A DNA stretch of 23,080 nt from JAUJOE01 sp038252945. GTDB taxonomy: Bacteria; Actinomycetota; Actinomycetes; Propionibacteriales; Nocardioidaceae. This document shows positions 14,809 to 21,337 of the stretch, piece after piece. The notes under the pieces are model-generated. The model was not told the DNA's origin. It saw only the letters and a program-made list of their open reading frames with translations, and ran no database searches. A program made the translations under genes and the position numbers. Location of the stretch: assembly GCA_038252945.1 (NCBI GenBank), contig JBBSHN010000027.1:1-23080 (forward strand), read 5' to 3'. Every line of letters begins with the position of its first letter. The first letter of the stretch is position 1.

Positions 14809-15314
14809 CGACGCTTGGTCGCGCGGTCGTGCTGTCGGTGTCCAACCGGGCCGCGACAGGGGTGTACGACGACACCACCGGCCCGCGAATTGTCGGGGCG
14901 CTACGTGACCTGGGCTTCGGTGACGTGCAGAGCGACGTGGTGCCCGACGGTGAGTCGGTGCGCGAAGCCTTGCGGCGTGCTGTTGCGGCAGAGGCCGATG
15001 TGGTGGTCACCACCGGCGGCACGGGAGTTAGCCCGACCGATGAAACTCCGGAGATGACGAAGGCCGTACTCGACTTCGAGGTCCCTGGTATCGCCGAGGC
15101 GATCCGTGCCCACGGCATTTCACAAGGTGTAGCGACCGCGTGCCTGTCTCGGGGGGTGGCCGGAGTCGCCGGGCGGACTCTCATCGTCAACCTCCCGGGT
15201 TCTGCCGGCGGGGTCAAGGATGGGCTAGCGGTGCTAATGCCGATCCTCGAGCACGCGCTTGACCAGCTTTCTGGCGGTGACCACGCGCGTTCCGATGCAG
15301 GGGGTGAGATCTGA
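14805..15314 (+). CDS. mog: Molybdopterin adenylyltransferase (MogA/MoaB family)
   Basis: Adenylates molybdopterin before molybdate insertion. A 169-aa single domain: AVVLSVSNRAATGVYDDTTGP at the N-terminus, VVVTTGGTGVSPTDETPE for the MPT-binding loop, and TLIVNLPGSAGGVKDGL near the end. The start is GTG, overlapping the moaC stop. Its own stop (TGA 15312-15314) overlaps the probable CTG start of the acetyltransferase, extending the coupled run. Confidence 0.94.
   Translation: MTTLGRAVVLSVSNRAATGVYDDTTGPRIVGALRDLGFGDVQSDVVPDGESVREALRRAVAAEADVVVTTGGTGVSPTDETPEMTKAVLDFEVPGIAEAIRAHGISQGVATACLSRGVAGVAGRTLIVNLPGSAGGVKDGLAVLMPILEHALDQLSGGDHARSDAGGEI
15299..15313 (+). promoter_or_regulatory. Strong ribosome-binding site deciding a CTG start
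   Basis: AGGGGGTGA (15299-15307) differs by one base from the ideal anti-16S complement AGGAGGTGA, and six bases separate AGGGGG from a CTG at 15311-15313. That CTG overlaps the mog stop as CTGA. The nearest conventional start, GTG 15350, has no such site. Confidence 0.6.
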
Positions 15315-15895
15315 GTCGCGTCTGGCCGGTCCGCCTGCATTCCGGGCGGGTGGGTCTGCGTCCATTGGCCGTGCGGGACGCCGGTAGGTGGGCCGAGCTG
15401 CGCCATGCCAATGCGGAGTGGCTCGGCCCCTGGGAGTCCACCCGGCCACCCGAAGCCACCATTGGCCAGACCGGCTACCGAGCAATGACGCGGGACTTGA
15501 TCCGCCAGGGCAAGGCAGGCCGAGCGCTTCCCTTTGTCGTCACATACGACTCGGAAATGGTGGGGCAGCTCACCGTCACCGGCATCACCTGGGGATCAGC
15601 GCGGTGGGCGCAGATCGGCTACTGGATCGACCAGGGGTACGCCGGCCGCGGCATCATGCCGCTGGCGGTCGCTATGGCCTGTGATCACTGTATGCAGACG
15701 CTGCGCCTGCACCGCATCGAGATCGCAATTCGCCCCGAGAACACGGCTAGCTTGCGCATCGTGCAGAAGCTGGGCTTTCACTCAGTCGGGCTTGCTCCGC
15801 GGTATCTTCACATCGACGGCGCCTGGCGCGACCACATGCTCTTCGCCGTCACCGCCGAGGACGTACCAGAAGGCCTGCAGTCTCGTCTCGCTTGA
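15311..15895 (+). CDS. RimJ/RimL-like GNAT N-acetyltransferase (probable CTG start)
   Basis: A GNAT acetyltransferase of the ribosomal-protein alanine N-acetyltransferase type, 194 aa from CTG 15311. Acetyl-CoA-binding motif A is QIGYWIDQGYAGRGIMPLAV, and LHRIEIAIRPENTASLRIVQKLGF is the following signature. Starting at GTG 15350 would leave GLRPLAVRDAG as the very N-terminus, cutting the first beta strand; the 13 extra residues (SRVWPVRLHSGRV region) supply the usual strand with a W-P-V pattern. The frame has a stop just before the CTG, and no ATG, GTG or TTG lies between. The natural substrate is unknown. The gene is coupled to mog and is followed by glpR after 109 bases. Confidence 0.88.
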   Translation: MSRVWPVRLHSGRVGLRPLAVRDAGRWAELRHANAEWLGPWESTRPPEATIGQTGYRAMTRDLIRQGKAGRALPFVVTYDSEMVGQLTVTGITWGSARWAQIGYWIDQGYAGRGIMPLAVAMACDHCMQTLRLHRIEIAIRPENTASLRIVQKLGFHSVGLAPRYLHIDGAWRDHMLFAVTAEDVPEGLQSRLA

Positions 15896-15992
15896 CTCGT
15901 GGCTCCGGCGACACCTCAGCAGCGGCCGCCGCGTCACTGTTTTCTCAGCCGACACACCGCCTGTGCTGCTCAAACGTCAGTGATCGCGGCTT

Positions 15993-15998
15993 TACCGT
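15993..15998 (+). promoter_or_regulatory. Leaderless -10 element (TACCGT) of glpR
   Basis: TACCGT, then cagtgc, then GTG 16005. The only possible start codon in this frame is that GTG, because a stop lies just upstream, and it has no ribosome-binding site. This gives glpR its own promoter downstream of the acetyltransferase gene. Confidence 0.5.
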
Positions 15999-16004
15999 CA
16001 GTGC

Positions 16005-16916
16005 GTGGGTCTGACCGGGATTATCTACGCCAGCATCGTCGTGGCGTGGGCTGCCTACCTGATTCCTTTGGCGCTGCGCCGGCACGAGGAGACCGCGCGG
16101 GCGCGGTCAGTCGACCGATTTTCCACCAGGATGAATGTCTTGTCTCGGCGCGGCAGGGCAAGTTCTGGTCGGACCGTGGTCACGCCGCCACGCATGTGCG
16201 ACCGAATGCTGAGCCCGGCACCGAGTCCGGCGGGTTCCGCTGCGGCAGTCCTATCTGGCCCCCGGCCGAGCCGTGTCGCTCTCGAGACTGCCGCTCGTCG
16301 CCGGCGGCGGGTCCTTCTCGTGCTCGCATCCCTGCTGGCTGCCGTCGCGGCCGCCGCTGTGATGAGCTTCCTTCCGCTGTGGTCGATCGCTGCGCCGGTC
16401 GCCTCACTGGCGGCATTCCTGATGCTGGCTCGTCGGCAGGCGCGCCGCGCTAGTGACGCCTACTGGGAGGAGGCGCAAGCTCCATTTCAAGACCCCACGA
16501 ACGTCATTCGACGAGGGTCCACCCGGGTTGACGCTTCGCATGGCGCCGCACGCGGACCAGACGACGAACCGACTGTGCCGCTGGATCGCGACAAGCTCCG
16601 GGCCGCCGTCGCGGCCCTGGAGCAAGAGCACAGTGTCGCCGTGTCATTGCCGACATCTGACGGCACTTCACTGTGGGACCCGCTGCCGATAGTGCTCCCG
16701 ACGTACGTCGAGAAAGCGACCGCCTCGTCGACCATCCGCACTGTCGACCTCAGCGCGACGTCCACACCCACAGTCGGTGGCGCTGAGGGGTCAACGGTCC
16801 CAGCTGGGCGTAGCTCGGACTCGGAGATCTGGGTACGCCAGACCGCCAGTACGTCGGTCAGCGAGCCGACCGACGACGTGGTCAATGCGGAGCCGGCGAA
16901 GGTCGTCAACGGCTGA
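16005..16916 (+). CDS. glpR: Gephyrin-like molybdotransferase receptor GlpR
   Basis: A 303-aa membrane protein. The N-terminus GIIYASIVVAWAAYLIPLAL (about 4-23) is a membrane helix, followed by RRHEETARARSVDRFSTRMNVLSRR, the juxtamembrane signature I associate with GlpR and its actinobacterial homologues. A second hydrophobic pair (VLLVLASLLAAVAAAAVMSFLPLW and IAAPVASLAAFLMLARRQARRA, about 103-147) follows, and the last 150 residues are low-complexity and acidic/polar, probably disordered. In C. glutamicum GlpR recruits Glp to the divisome; a Glp-type MoeA is encoded 1.7 kb upstream here, so the same pairing is inferred. The family call rests on the N-terminal motif and context, not on a search. 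Confidence 0.75.
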   Translation: MGLTGIIYASIVVAWAAYLIPLALRRHEETARARSVDRFSTRMNVLSRRGRASSGRTVVTPPRMCDRMLSPAPSPAGSAAAVLSGPRPSRVALETAARRRRRVLLVLASLLAAVAAAAVMSFLPLWSIAAPVASLAAFLMLARRQARRASDAYWEEAQAPFQDPTNVIRRGSTRVDASHGAARGPDDEPTVPLDRDKLRAAVAALEQEHSVAVSLPTSDGTSLWDPLPIVLPTYVEKATASSTIRTVDLSATSTPTVGGAEGSTVPAGRSSDSEIWVRQTASTSVSEPTDDVVNAEPAKVVNG

Positions 16917-17019
16917 CGAGCACCTAGTCGGCTGACCCGGTGCGCTAAGGTGGCGGTCGACTTGCCGTGTCCTACCGCGTCCTCACGCCATGAAAAATGA
17001 TGCGGTAACGCGAGATCTT

Positions 17020-17095
17020 GGGGCTGTGGCGCAGTTGGTAGCGCGTCTCGTTCGCAATGAGAAGGTCAGGGGTTCGAGTCCCCTCAGCTCCACCA
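17020..17095 (+). tRNA. tRNA-Ala (anticodon CGC)
   Basis: A full cloverleaf: acceptor GGGGCTG pairs with CAGCTCC and includes the G3-U70 wobble that identifies alanine tRNA; D-arm GCGC-AGTTGGTA-GCGC; anticodon loop TTCGCAA gives CGC, reading the Ala codon GCG; T-arm AGGGG-TTCGAGT-CCCCT. The discriminator base is A (17092) and CCA is encoded (17093-17095). A reading frame that runs through it is not a gene. Confidence 0.97.
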
Positions 17096-17133
17096 CTGAA
17101 GCCTCAGCCCGTTCGACACGAGGGACGGTGTGC

Positions 17134-17568
17134 ATGCCGACAAGGCAGGCTGCGATCGTGAGTCGCACGAGCCCCTTGATCAAACGTGTGAAAACGCTGC
17201 ACCGAAGCACCGCCGCCCGGCGCCGTGAAGGGGTGTTTCTCGTCGAAGGCATCCAGCCGGTGTCGCGCGCACTCGAGGCGGCGTGGGAAATCGAGACACT
17301 CCTTGCCATCGTCGCGACCTCGGCGAGGGCAGGAGTAATCGATCATTGGAGCGTCGATTACTCACTCCCCATGGCGGCGATGTTCGGTTCCGAAGGGTGC
17401 GGACTTCCGGCTGAGGTCATAGCCGGTGCGGATCTCGTTGCCCGCATTCCGATGGCGGGAACCGCTGACTCGCTGAACTTGGCCGTGGCATGTGGTGTCT
17501 TCGTATATGAGGTGAAACGACGTCGTTGTAGTGGATTTTGGGGGAGTCAATGCGCGGCGTCGACGTAG
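17134..17568 (+). pseudogene. Internally deleted SpoU/TrmH-type RNA 2'-O-methyltransferase
   Basis: The product (144 aa from ATG 17134, GAGGG about nine bases upstream) has both ends of a TrmH-family rRNA methyltransferase but not the middle. The N-terminus shows the substrate-binding domain (LIKRVKTLHRSTAARRREGVFLVEG, then IETLL). It jumps directly to the end of the catalytic domain: IVATSARAG, AAMFGSEGCGLPAEV (motif 2) and ARIPMAGTADSLNLAVACGVFVYE (motif 3). Some 120 residues are missing compared with about 260-aa relatives, including motif 1 (NxGNxGTxxR) with the catalytic Asn and Arg. The reading frame is intact, so the deletion was in frame. The C-terminus reads past the normal family end into the convergent regulator gene (22-bp overlap). 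It is most likely inactive; use as a knot-domain RNA-binding remnant cannot be excluded. Confidence 0.8.
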
Positions 17569-18446
17569 GCGACCACTCGGTTCAGCAGAGCAGTTGCGGT
17601 GAGCAGCTGGACTGGAGGCGCTGGAGGATTCTCGGCGAAGTCGTAGAGGAGCGGGGCCGCTTCTTCGTGGCCCAGCTGGAGAGCTACCTGAGCGCATGCG
17701 CGGGCGGCATCGCGCACGACAGCAGGTTCGACGGTCCAGATGGCTTCGAAGAGCCGCCGACGATCCGGAACGGTCGACTGGCCGGGTAACTCCCACGCGG
17801 TCAGCATGGCGGGATAGGCCGCGGCGTCACAGACAACAAGCCACTCCCGCCGCAACGGAGCATCGGCGGGAAGATCCACGACAGTAATGCCCGGTAGGGC
17901 GGGGACCGCATCCGCGAAGTCGGCGAAGACCATCGTCGACGAGGCGATCCGCGCCAGCTCAGTCCACCGCTCCTTGGAAGCGTCGAAGTAGCGCGCCTTC
18001 TGGAAACCGCCGAAGATCGCAGGTCTTTCGGCGCGCGTGCAGCACTCGTCCTCGATGGCCCACGACAGTGCGATCAGGGTGGACTTCTTGAGTCGTTGAG
18101 GTTGCAGGGCAGGGTGCTTGCGCCGCAGAGCCGCATGGACCGATGGGGCGCCTGGTGGATGCTCAACCGCCGCCTGGGCGAGCACCACCGCTGCTATGGC
18201 GACCTCCAGGCGGGTGCCGGCGTCCCGCCGCCTAATCACCTGCCGTACGAGCTCGGCGTCGTGTTCGGTGTAACGGCGGTGCCCGCTGTTGCGACGCTCG
18301 GCTGGCGGAAATCCGTGCCTGCTCTCCCACATCCGCACGGTCGCCGGCTTCAAGCCGGTCCGCTGCGCGAGTTCGCCGATGCTAAGGCTCGCTGTGAGCT
18401 GAGCCGCCGGCATTGCGGGTTGCGTTGAGGTGCCCTTGGGGTGCAT
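17547..18446 (-). CDS. MerR-family regulator with DICT sensory domain
   Basis: A 299-aa transcription factor. Residues 20-90 are a MerR winged helix (LSIGELAQRTGLKPATVRMWESRHGF, GHRRYTEHDAELVRQVI). Residues about 115-245 match a DICT sensory domain: LSWAIEDE, FGGFQKARYF, RWTELARIASSTMVFADF, PLRREWLVVCDAAAYPAMLTAWE and RLFEAIWTVEP. DICT domains are predicted signal-sensing modules often linked to light or second-messenger signalling; the ligand is not known. ATG 18446 lies six bases after TACACT, so the full N-terminus is supported as a leaderless start. It is divergent from the 18519-21311 operon with 72 bases between, the usual layout for a regulator and its target. Confidence 0.88.
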   Translation of the reverse strand: MHPKGTSTQPAMPAAQLTASLSIGELAQRTGLKPATVRMWESRHGFPPAERRNSGHRRYTEHDAELVRQVIRRRDAGTRLEVAIAAVVLAQAAVEHPPGAPSVHAALRRKHPALQPQRLKKSTLIALSWAIEDECCTRAERPAIFGGFQKARYFDASKERWTELARIASSTMVFADFADAVPALPGITVVDLPADAPLRREWLVVCDAAAYPAMLTAWELPGQSTVPDRRRLFEAIWTVEPAVVRDAARACAQVALQLGHEEAAPLLYDFAENPPAPPVQLLTATALLNRVVAYVDAAH

Positions 18447-18452
18447 GCTGTG

Positions 18453-18467
18453 AGTGTAAACCTAAAC
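18453..18467. promoter_or_regulatory. MerR-DICT -10 element overlapped by a TAAAC direct repeat
   Basis: On the - strand TACACT (18453-18458) lies six bases before ATG 18446. On the + strand TAAAC-c-TAAAC (18457-18467) forms a six-base-period direct repeat that overlaps the edge of this -10. A short AT-rich repeat on the regulator's own promoter in a divergent gap is a candidate operator for autoregulation. There is no experimental support in the sequence itself. Confidence 0.35.
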
Positions 18468-18518
18468 AAGCCGTTGAAGAAGCATAGAGATTCAGGGGCT
18501 GCGACGTAAGGAGAAGTC

Positions 18519-18764
18519 ATGACCGACCGCACCATCGACACCACCGACCCGTCTGGCGAGGTCGTGGACTGGACCGACCTGGGCCGCGAGATGTGGTCCT
18601 TCCTCACCGGGCGTGAAGCGGCGATCAACTACCGCTTCATCGACATGGCCGTTGAAGTTCCGCGCGACACCGGCGCGGGCGCCCCGCGAGCGACCTGGAA
18701 GCTCAACGGCACTCTCCAGGTCACCACGAAGGACAACGCGAGCACGCCCGAGCGCGTCGGCTGA
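18519..18764 (+). CDS. Small acidic protein of unknown function, first gene of the operon
   Basis: An 81-aa protein with a good ribosome-binding site (AAGGAG, five bases before ATG). The N-terminal third is acidic (TIDTTDPSGEVVDWTDLGREMW); the rest looks like beta strands (YRFIDMAVEVP, RATWKLNGTLQVTT). It has no signal peptide, Cys or membrane segment. No family is recognised. It lies five bases ahead of the FHA-like gene, which has no ribosome-binding site of its own, so the two are probably translationally coupled and functionally linked. Confidence 0.75.
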   Translation: MTDRTIDTTDPSGEVVDWTDLGREMWSFLTGREAAINYRFIDMAVEVPRDTGAGAPRATWKLNGTLQVTTKDNASTPERVG

Positions 18765-18769
18765 CTTCG

Positions 18770-19654
18770 GTGGCCAGCCAATTCACCATCGACGCCGACT
18801 TGGAGTTCTCGGTCGACATCGCAGGTTCTCGTCACGTGACCGGGTCGCTGACCGGTTCTGGGAAGAATCTGGAGCTGCGGGTCAGCTCCCCGTTTCTGTT
18901 CGCCGGGCGGGCAGACTCGGGGGCGATCCGCGGGCTCGCCAGGGGTCTGGCGGCCCATGACATGTCGATTACGGTCGTCGCGCCAACAGGGCCGCTGGTC
19001 ACGCTGGGTGCGGCGTCGACGTCATGGCTGCAACGCCGGATGACGGGTTCGCGACACGTTCGCATCGAGCGGGGCGCCGGACTGTGGTCACTGCTCCGCG
19101 GTCGGCGCCAGGCCCCTATCGGCGGTGCGCTGCCGTCGGCGGCCCTCGCACCACCTCCGACACTCCTGCCGGTCGCCCCGACAATACTCCGGAGTCGCCA
19201 CCGGCGGCCAGTGACGACGACACACGACCCATACCGTGGCGGAGATCCGCGGCTGATTTTGCCCCTTGGCCCATACGCAAGGGCGAGTGATCGCCCAACG
19301 GTCTTCCGCCTCCGCGACGACGTCACGACCATCGGTGCAGGCGGTGAGTGCCACCTCCAGCTGCCGGGACTCGAGCCGTTGCACGCGGAGGTCCGACATG
19401 ACGACAACGACGAGTTCGTTCTGGTCCGGATTGGTAGCCCGGGCAGCACCAGAGTGTTCGGTGCGCCCGCCGACATCGCCATACTGCGTACGGGTTGCGG
19501 CATCGACCTCGGCCCCTGGCATCTGTCGTACGCCCGTGAGGAGTACGCCGACCACGGCCGACCGTATGGCGGCCGCATCGGAGGAGAGCTGGGGCAGCAA
19601 CGTCCCCAGCCAAGTCGGGAGTCTTTACAGCGGAGTGCCGAGGAGAGCTCATGA
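18770..19654 (+). CDS. FHA-like domain protein lacking canonical phosphopeptide residues
   Basis: A 294-aa protein from GTG 18770. Residues 1-110 are an unrecognised beta-rich domain (SQFTIDADLEFSVDIAGSR, KNLELRVSSPF, DMSITVVAP), then a Pro/Ala linker (about 115-150), then an FHA-like domain at about 178-258: FRLRDDVTTIGAGGECHLQLPG, LEPLHAEVRH, GSPGSTRVFGAP, GIDLGPWHLSY. The usual IGR is IGA here, and the usual S-R-x-H is E-P-L-H, so the Arg and Ser that hold phosphothreonine are absent. The N-terminal region resembles the preceding small protein in style (short amphipathic strands) but is in another frame, so it is not a frameshifted piece. The stop overlaps the next gene by ATGA. The role is probably a protein-protein adaptor; this is inference. 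Confidence 0.75.
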   Translation: MASQFTIDADLEFSVDIAGSRHVTGSLTGSGKNLELRVSSPFLFAGRADSGAIRGLARGLAAHDMSITVVAPTGPLVTLGAASTSWLQRRMTGSRHVRIERGAGLWSLLRGRRQAPIGGALPSAALAPPPTLLPVAPTILRSRHRRPVTTTHDPYRGGDPRLILPLGPYARASDRPTVFRLRDDVTTIGAGGECHLQLPGLEPLHAEVRHDDNDEFVLVRIGSPGSTRVFGAPADIAILRTGCGIDLGPWHLSYAREEYADHGRPYGGRIGGELGQQRPQPSRESLQRSAEESS

Positions 19655-20559
19655 CGTCGACCGGTCCGGTCCTCGTCGCGGGAGCCTCGGGATTCGTGGG
19701 TCGTCGGTTGTGTTCGGCGCTGACTGCAGCTGGTCACGACGTACGGGCGATGACCCGCAATCCGGACAGCTACGACGGCGACGGCGACGCAGTGCACGGT
19801 GACGTGCGGAATGGCGCCACGCTGTCGGGGGCCCTCGACGGGTGCCGAGCTGCTTACTACCTTGTGCACTCGCTGGACTCCAAGGACTTCGAGCGCCTTG
19901 ATGCTGAGGCTGCTCGAGCTTTTGGTCAGGCCGCCTTCGAGGCGGAGATCGGGCAGATCATCTATCTGGGCGGACTGGGCAGCGATGCCGACCAGCTCTC
20001 GTCGCACCTTCGAAGTCGGCGGGACGTCGAGAGCTATCTCGGCAGCGCCGGAGCGCCGGTCACGGTGCTGCGAGCCGGCATCATCGTCGGAAGCGGCGGC
20101 ATCTCATGGGAGATCACTCGGCAGCTGGTCGAGCACCTCCCCGCGATGGTGACGCCGCGGTGGGTGCGCACCAAGACACAGCCGATCGCAGTTGCCGACG
20201 TCGTGCGCTACCTCGTCGGGGTGCTGGACGAGCCGCGCTCCAAGGGACGGATCTTCGAGATCGGCGGCCCCGAGGTGCTGCAGTACGTCACCATGCTGCG
20301 ACGAGTGGCCGACATCAAGAACCGTCGGCTGTTCATCGTCCCTGTGCCGCTGCTCAGCCCGGGCTTGTCGTCGCGCTGGCTGGCACTTGTCACCGATGTC
20401 AACACCCAGGCCGGAAGGTCGCTCGTCGACTCGATGGCAAACGAGGTCGTGGTCACCGATGACAGCCTCCGGTCCATCGTTCCCTTCGAGCCGATGGGGT
20501 ACGACGAGGCGGTCCGCACCGCCCTCCGCGAGCAAGGCCGGCAAAAGGCGACCAAATGA
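19651..20559 (+). CDS. NAD(P)-binding Rossmann-fold protein (atypical SDR, YbjT-like)
   Basis: A 302-aa protein whose N-terminus VLVAGASGFVGRRLCSAL is the GxxGxxG dinucleotide-binding loop. AAYYLVHSLDSKDFERLDAEAA and IIYLGGLGS match the YbjT/NmrA-like branch of atypical short-chain dehydrogenases. The classical YxxxK catalytic pair is missing: the equivalent region reads SSHLRSRRDVESYL. VTVLRAGIIVGSGGISWEI and GRIFEIGGPEVLQYVTML follow the usual family order. Such proteins may be reductases or NAD(P)H-sensing regulators. It is joined by ATGA overlaps to the genes on both sides. Confidence 0.85.
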   Translation: MTSTGPVLVAGASGFVGRRLCSALTAAGHDVRAMTRNPDSYDGDGDAVHGDVRNGATLSGALDGCRAAYYLVHSLDSKDFERLDAEAARAFGQAAFEAEIGQIIYLGGLGSDADQLSSHLRSRRDVESYLGSAGAPVTVLRAGIIVGSGGISWEITRQLVEHLPAMVTPRWVRTKTQPIAVADVVRYLVGVLDEPRSKGRIFEIGGPEVLQYVTMLRRVADIKNRRLFIVPVPLLSPGLSSRWLALVTDVNTQAGRSLVDSMANEVVVTDDSLRSIVPFEPMGYDEAVRTALREQGRQKATK

Positions 20560-21311
20560 GCTCGAATCCCACTGCGGAGAAGTGGCGGCGCGCACGGGCC
20601 GTGATCGCCTCCAGGTTGCCGATGCCGATCAGCCATGTGGTTCCCGTCGAGCATCTGGAGTCTGCGCCGGTTCTCTTCCGCCGGCGACGGGTCGCAGCCG
20701 GCGTTTCGCTGCTCGGGACCGCTCTCCTCGGCAAGTCATTCTCGACCGAGCCGGCCTCCCGGGAGTTCTACGGGTTCACCGCCTCCGTAGCGGCCACCTG
20801 GACCGCCGGCGGGTTGCTGTCCGGGCCGCTGCACCTCGGCTGGATCCAGAGCCGTGACCAACAGCTGCGCCGACCCTTCATCACCCCGGTTGCAACCGGC
20901 GTCGGAGCCTTCGGCTTCTTCTGTGGCTGTGCGCTGATAGCGCGCGGCGTCCCTGTCCTTGACCGAGCGGTCGGCGATGTCATGGCCTTTGCCGAAGAGG
21001 GTAGTACGGCATTGAACCTCGCCACTACGTTGGCCAATGGCTTGGGGGAGGAGGTCTTCTTCCGCGGTGCCCTCTACTCGGCGCTCGATGCCGACCGGGC
21101 CGTCGTCGCCTCCACTGCGGTCTACACCATCGCTACGGCCGCGACCCGAAACCCCGCCCTGATGGTCGCCGCAGCGGTGATGGGCACGCTCTTCAGCCTG
21201 CAACGGCGTGCGTCCGGCGGACTGCAGGCGCCAGCTCTTACACATTTGACCTGGTCAACGCTGATGGTGTGCTTTCTTCCGCGGCTGGTCCGTCGCGCAC
21301 ACGTGACTTAG
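20556..21311 (+). CDS. CPBP/ABI-family membrane protein with an incomplete protease site
   Basis: A 251-aa polytopic membrane protein with several hydrophobic segments (for example VAAGVSLLGTALLG, VGAFGFFCGCALIA, LMVAAAVMGTLFSL). Motif 1 of CPBP (Rce1-like) intramembrane proteases is present: GEEVFFRG, with E165, E166 and R170. Motif 2 normally ends in a His; there is no His at all between residues 94 and 229, and the region reads VYTIATAATRN. Motif 3 HxxxN is HLTWS (H230, S234). So two of four expected active-site residues are absent, and the protein may not be a protease. ATG overlaps the upstream stop (ATGA). It is the last gene of the MerR-DICT-linked operon. Confidence 0.8.
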   Translation: MSSNPTAEKWRRARAVIASRLPMPISHVVPVEHLESAPVLFRRRRVAAGVSLLGTALLGKSFSTEPASREFYGFTASVAATWTAGGLLSGPLHLGWIQSRDQQLRRPFITPVATGVGAFGFFCGCALIARGVPVLDRAVGDVMAFAEEGSTALNLATTLANGLGEEVFFRGALYSALDADRAVVASTAVYTIATAATRNPALMVAAAVMGTLFSLQRRASGGLQAPALTHLTWSTLMVCFLPRLVRRAHVT

Positions 21312-21337
21312 GCGCAACTCACCGCATGAGGCACCAG

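Noticed and set aside
16990..17133. Extension of the SpoU-like frame upstream through the tRNA gene
   Set aside because: The tRNA-Ala structure is complete, and the translated part before ATG 17134 has no similarity to the methyltransferase family.
18832..20007. A 391-codon open frame on the - strand opposite the FHA-like and Rossmann genes
   Set aside because: Composition is Arg/Ser/Pro-rich as expected for an antisense shadow; the + strand frames carry recognisable motifs and ATGA couplings.
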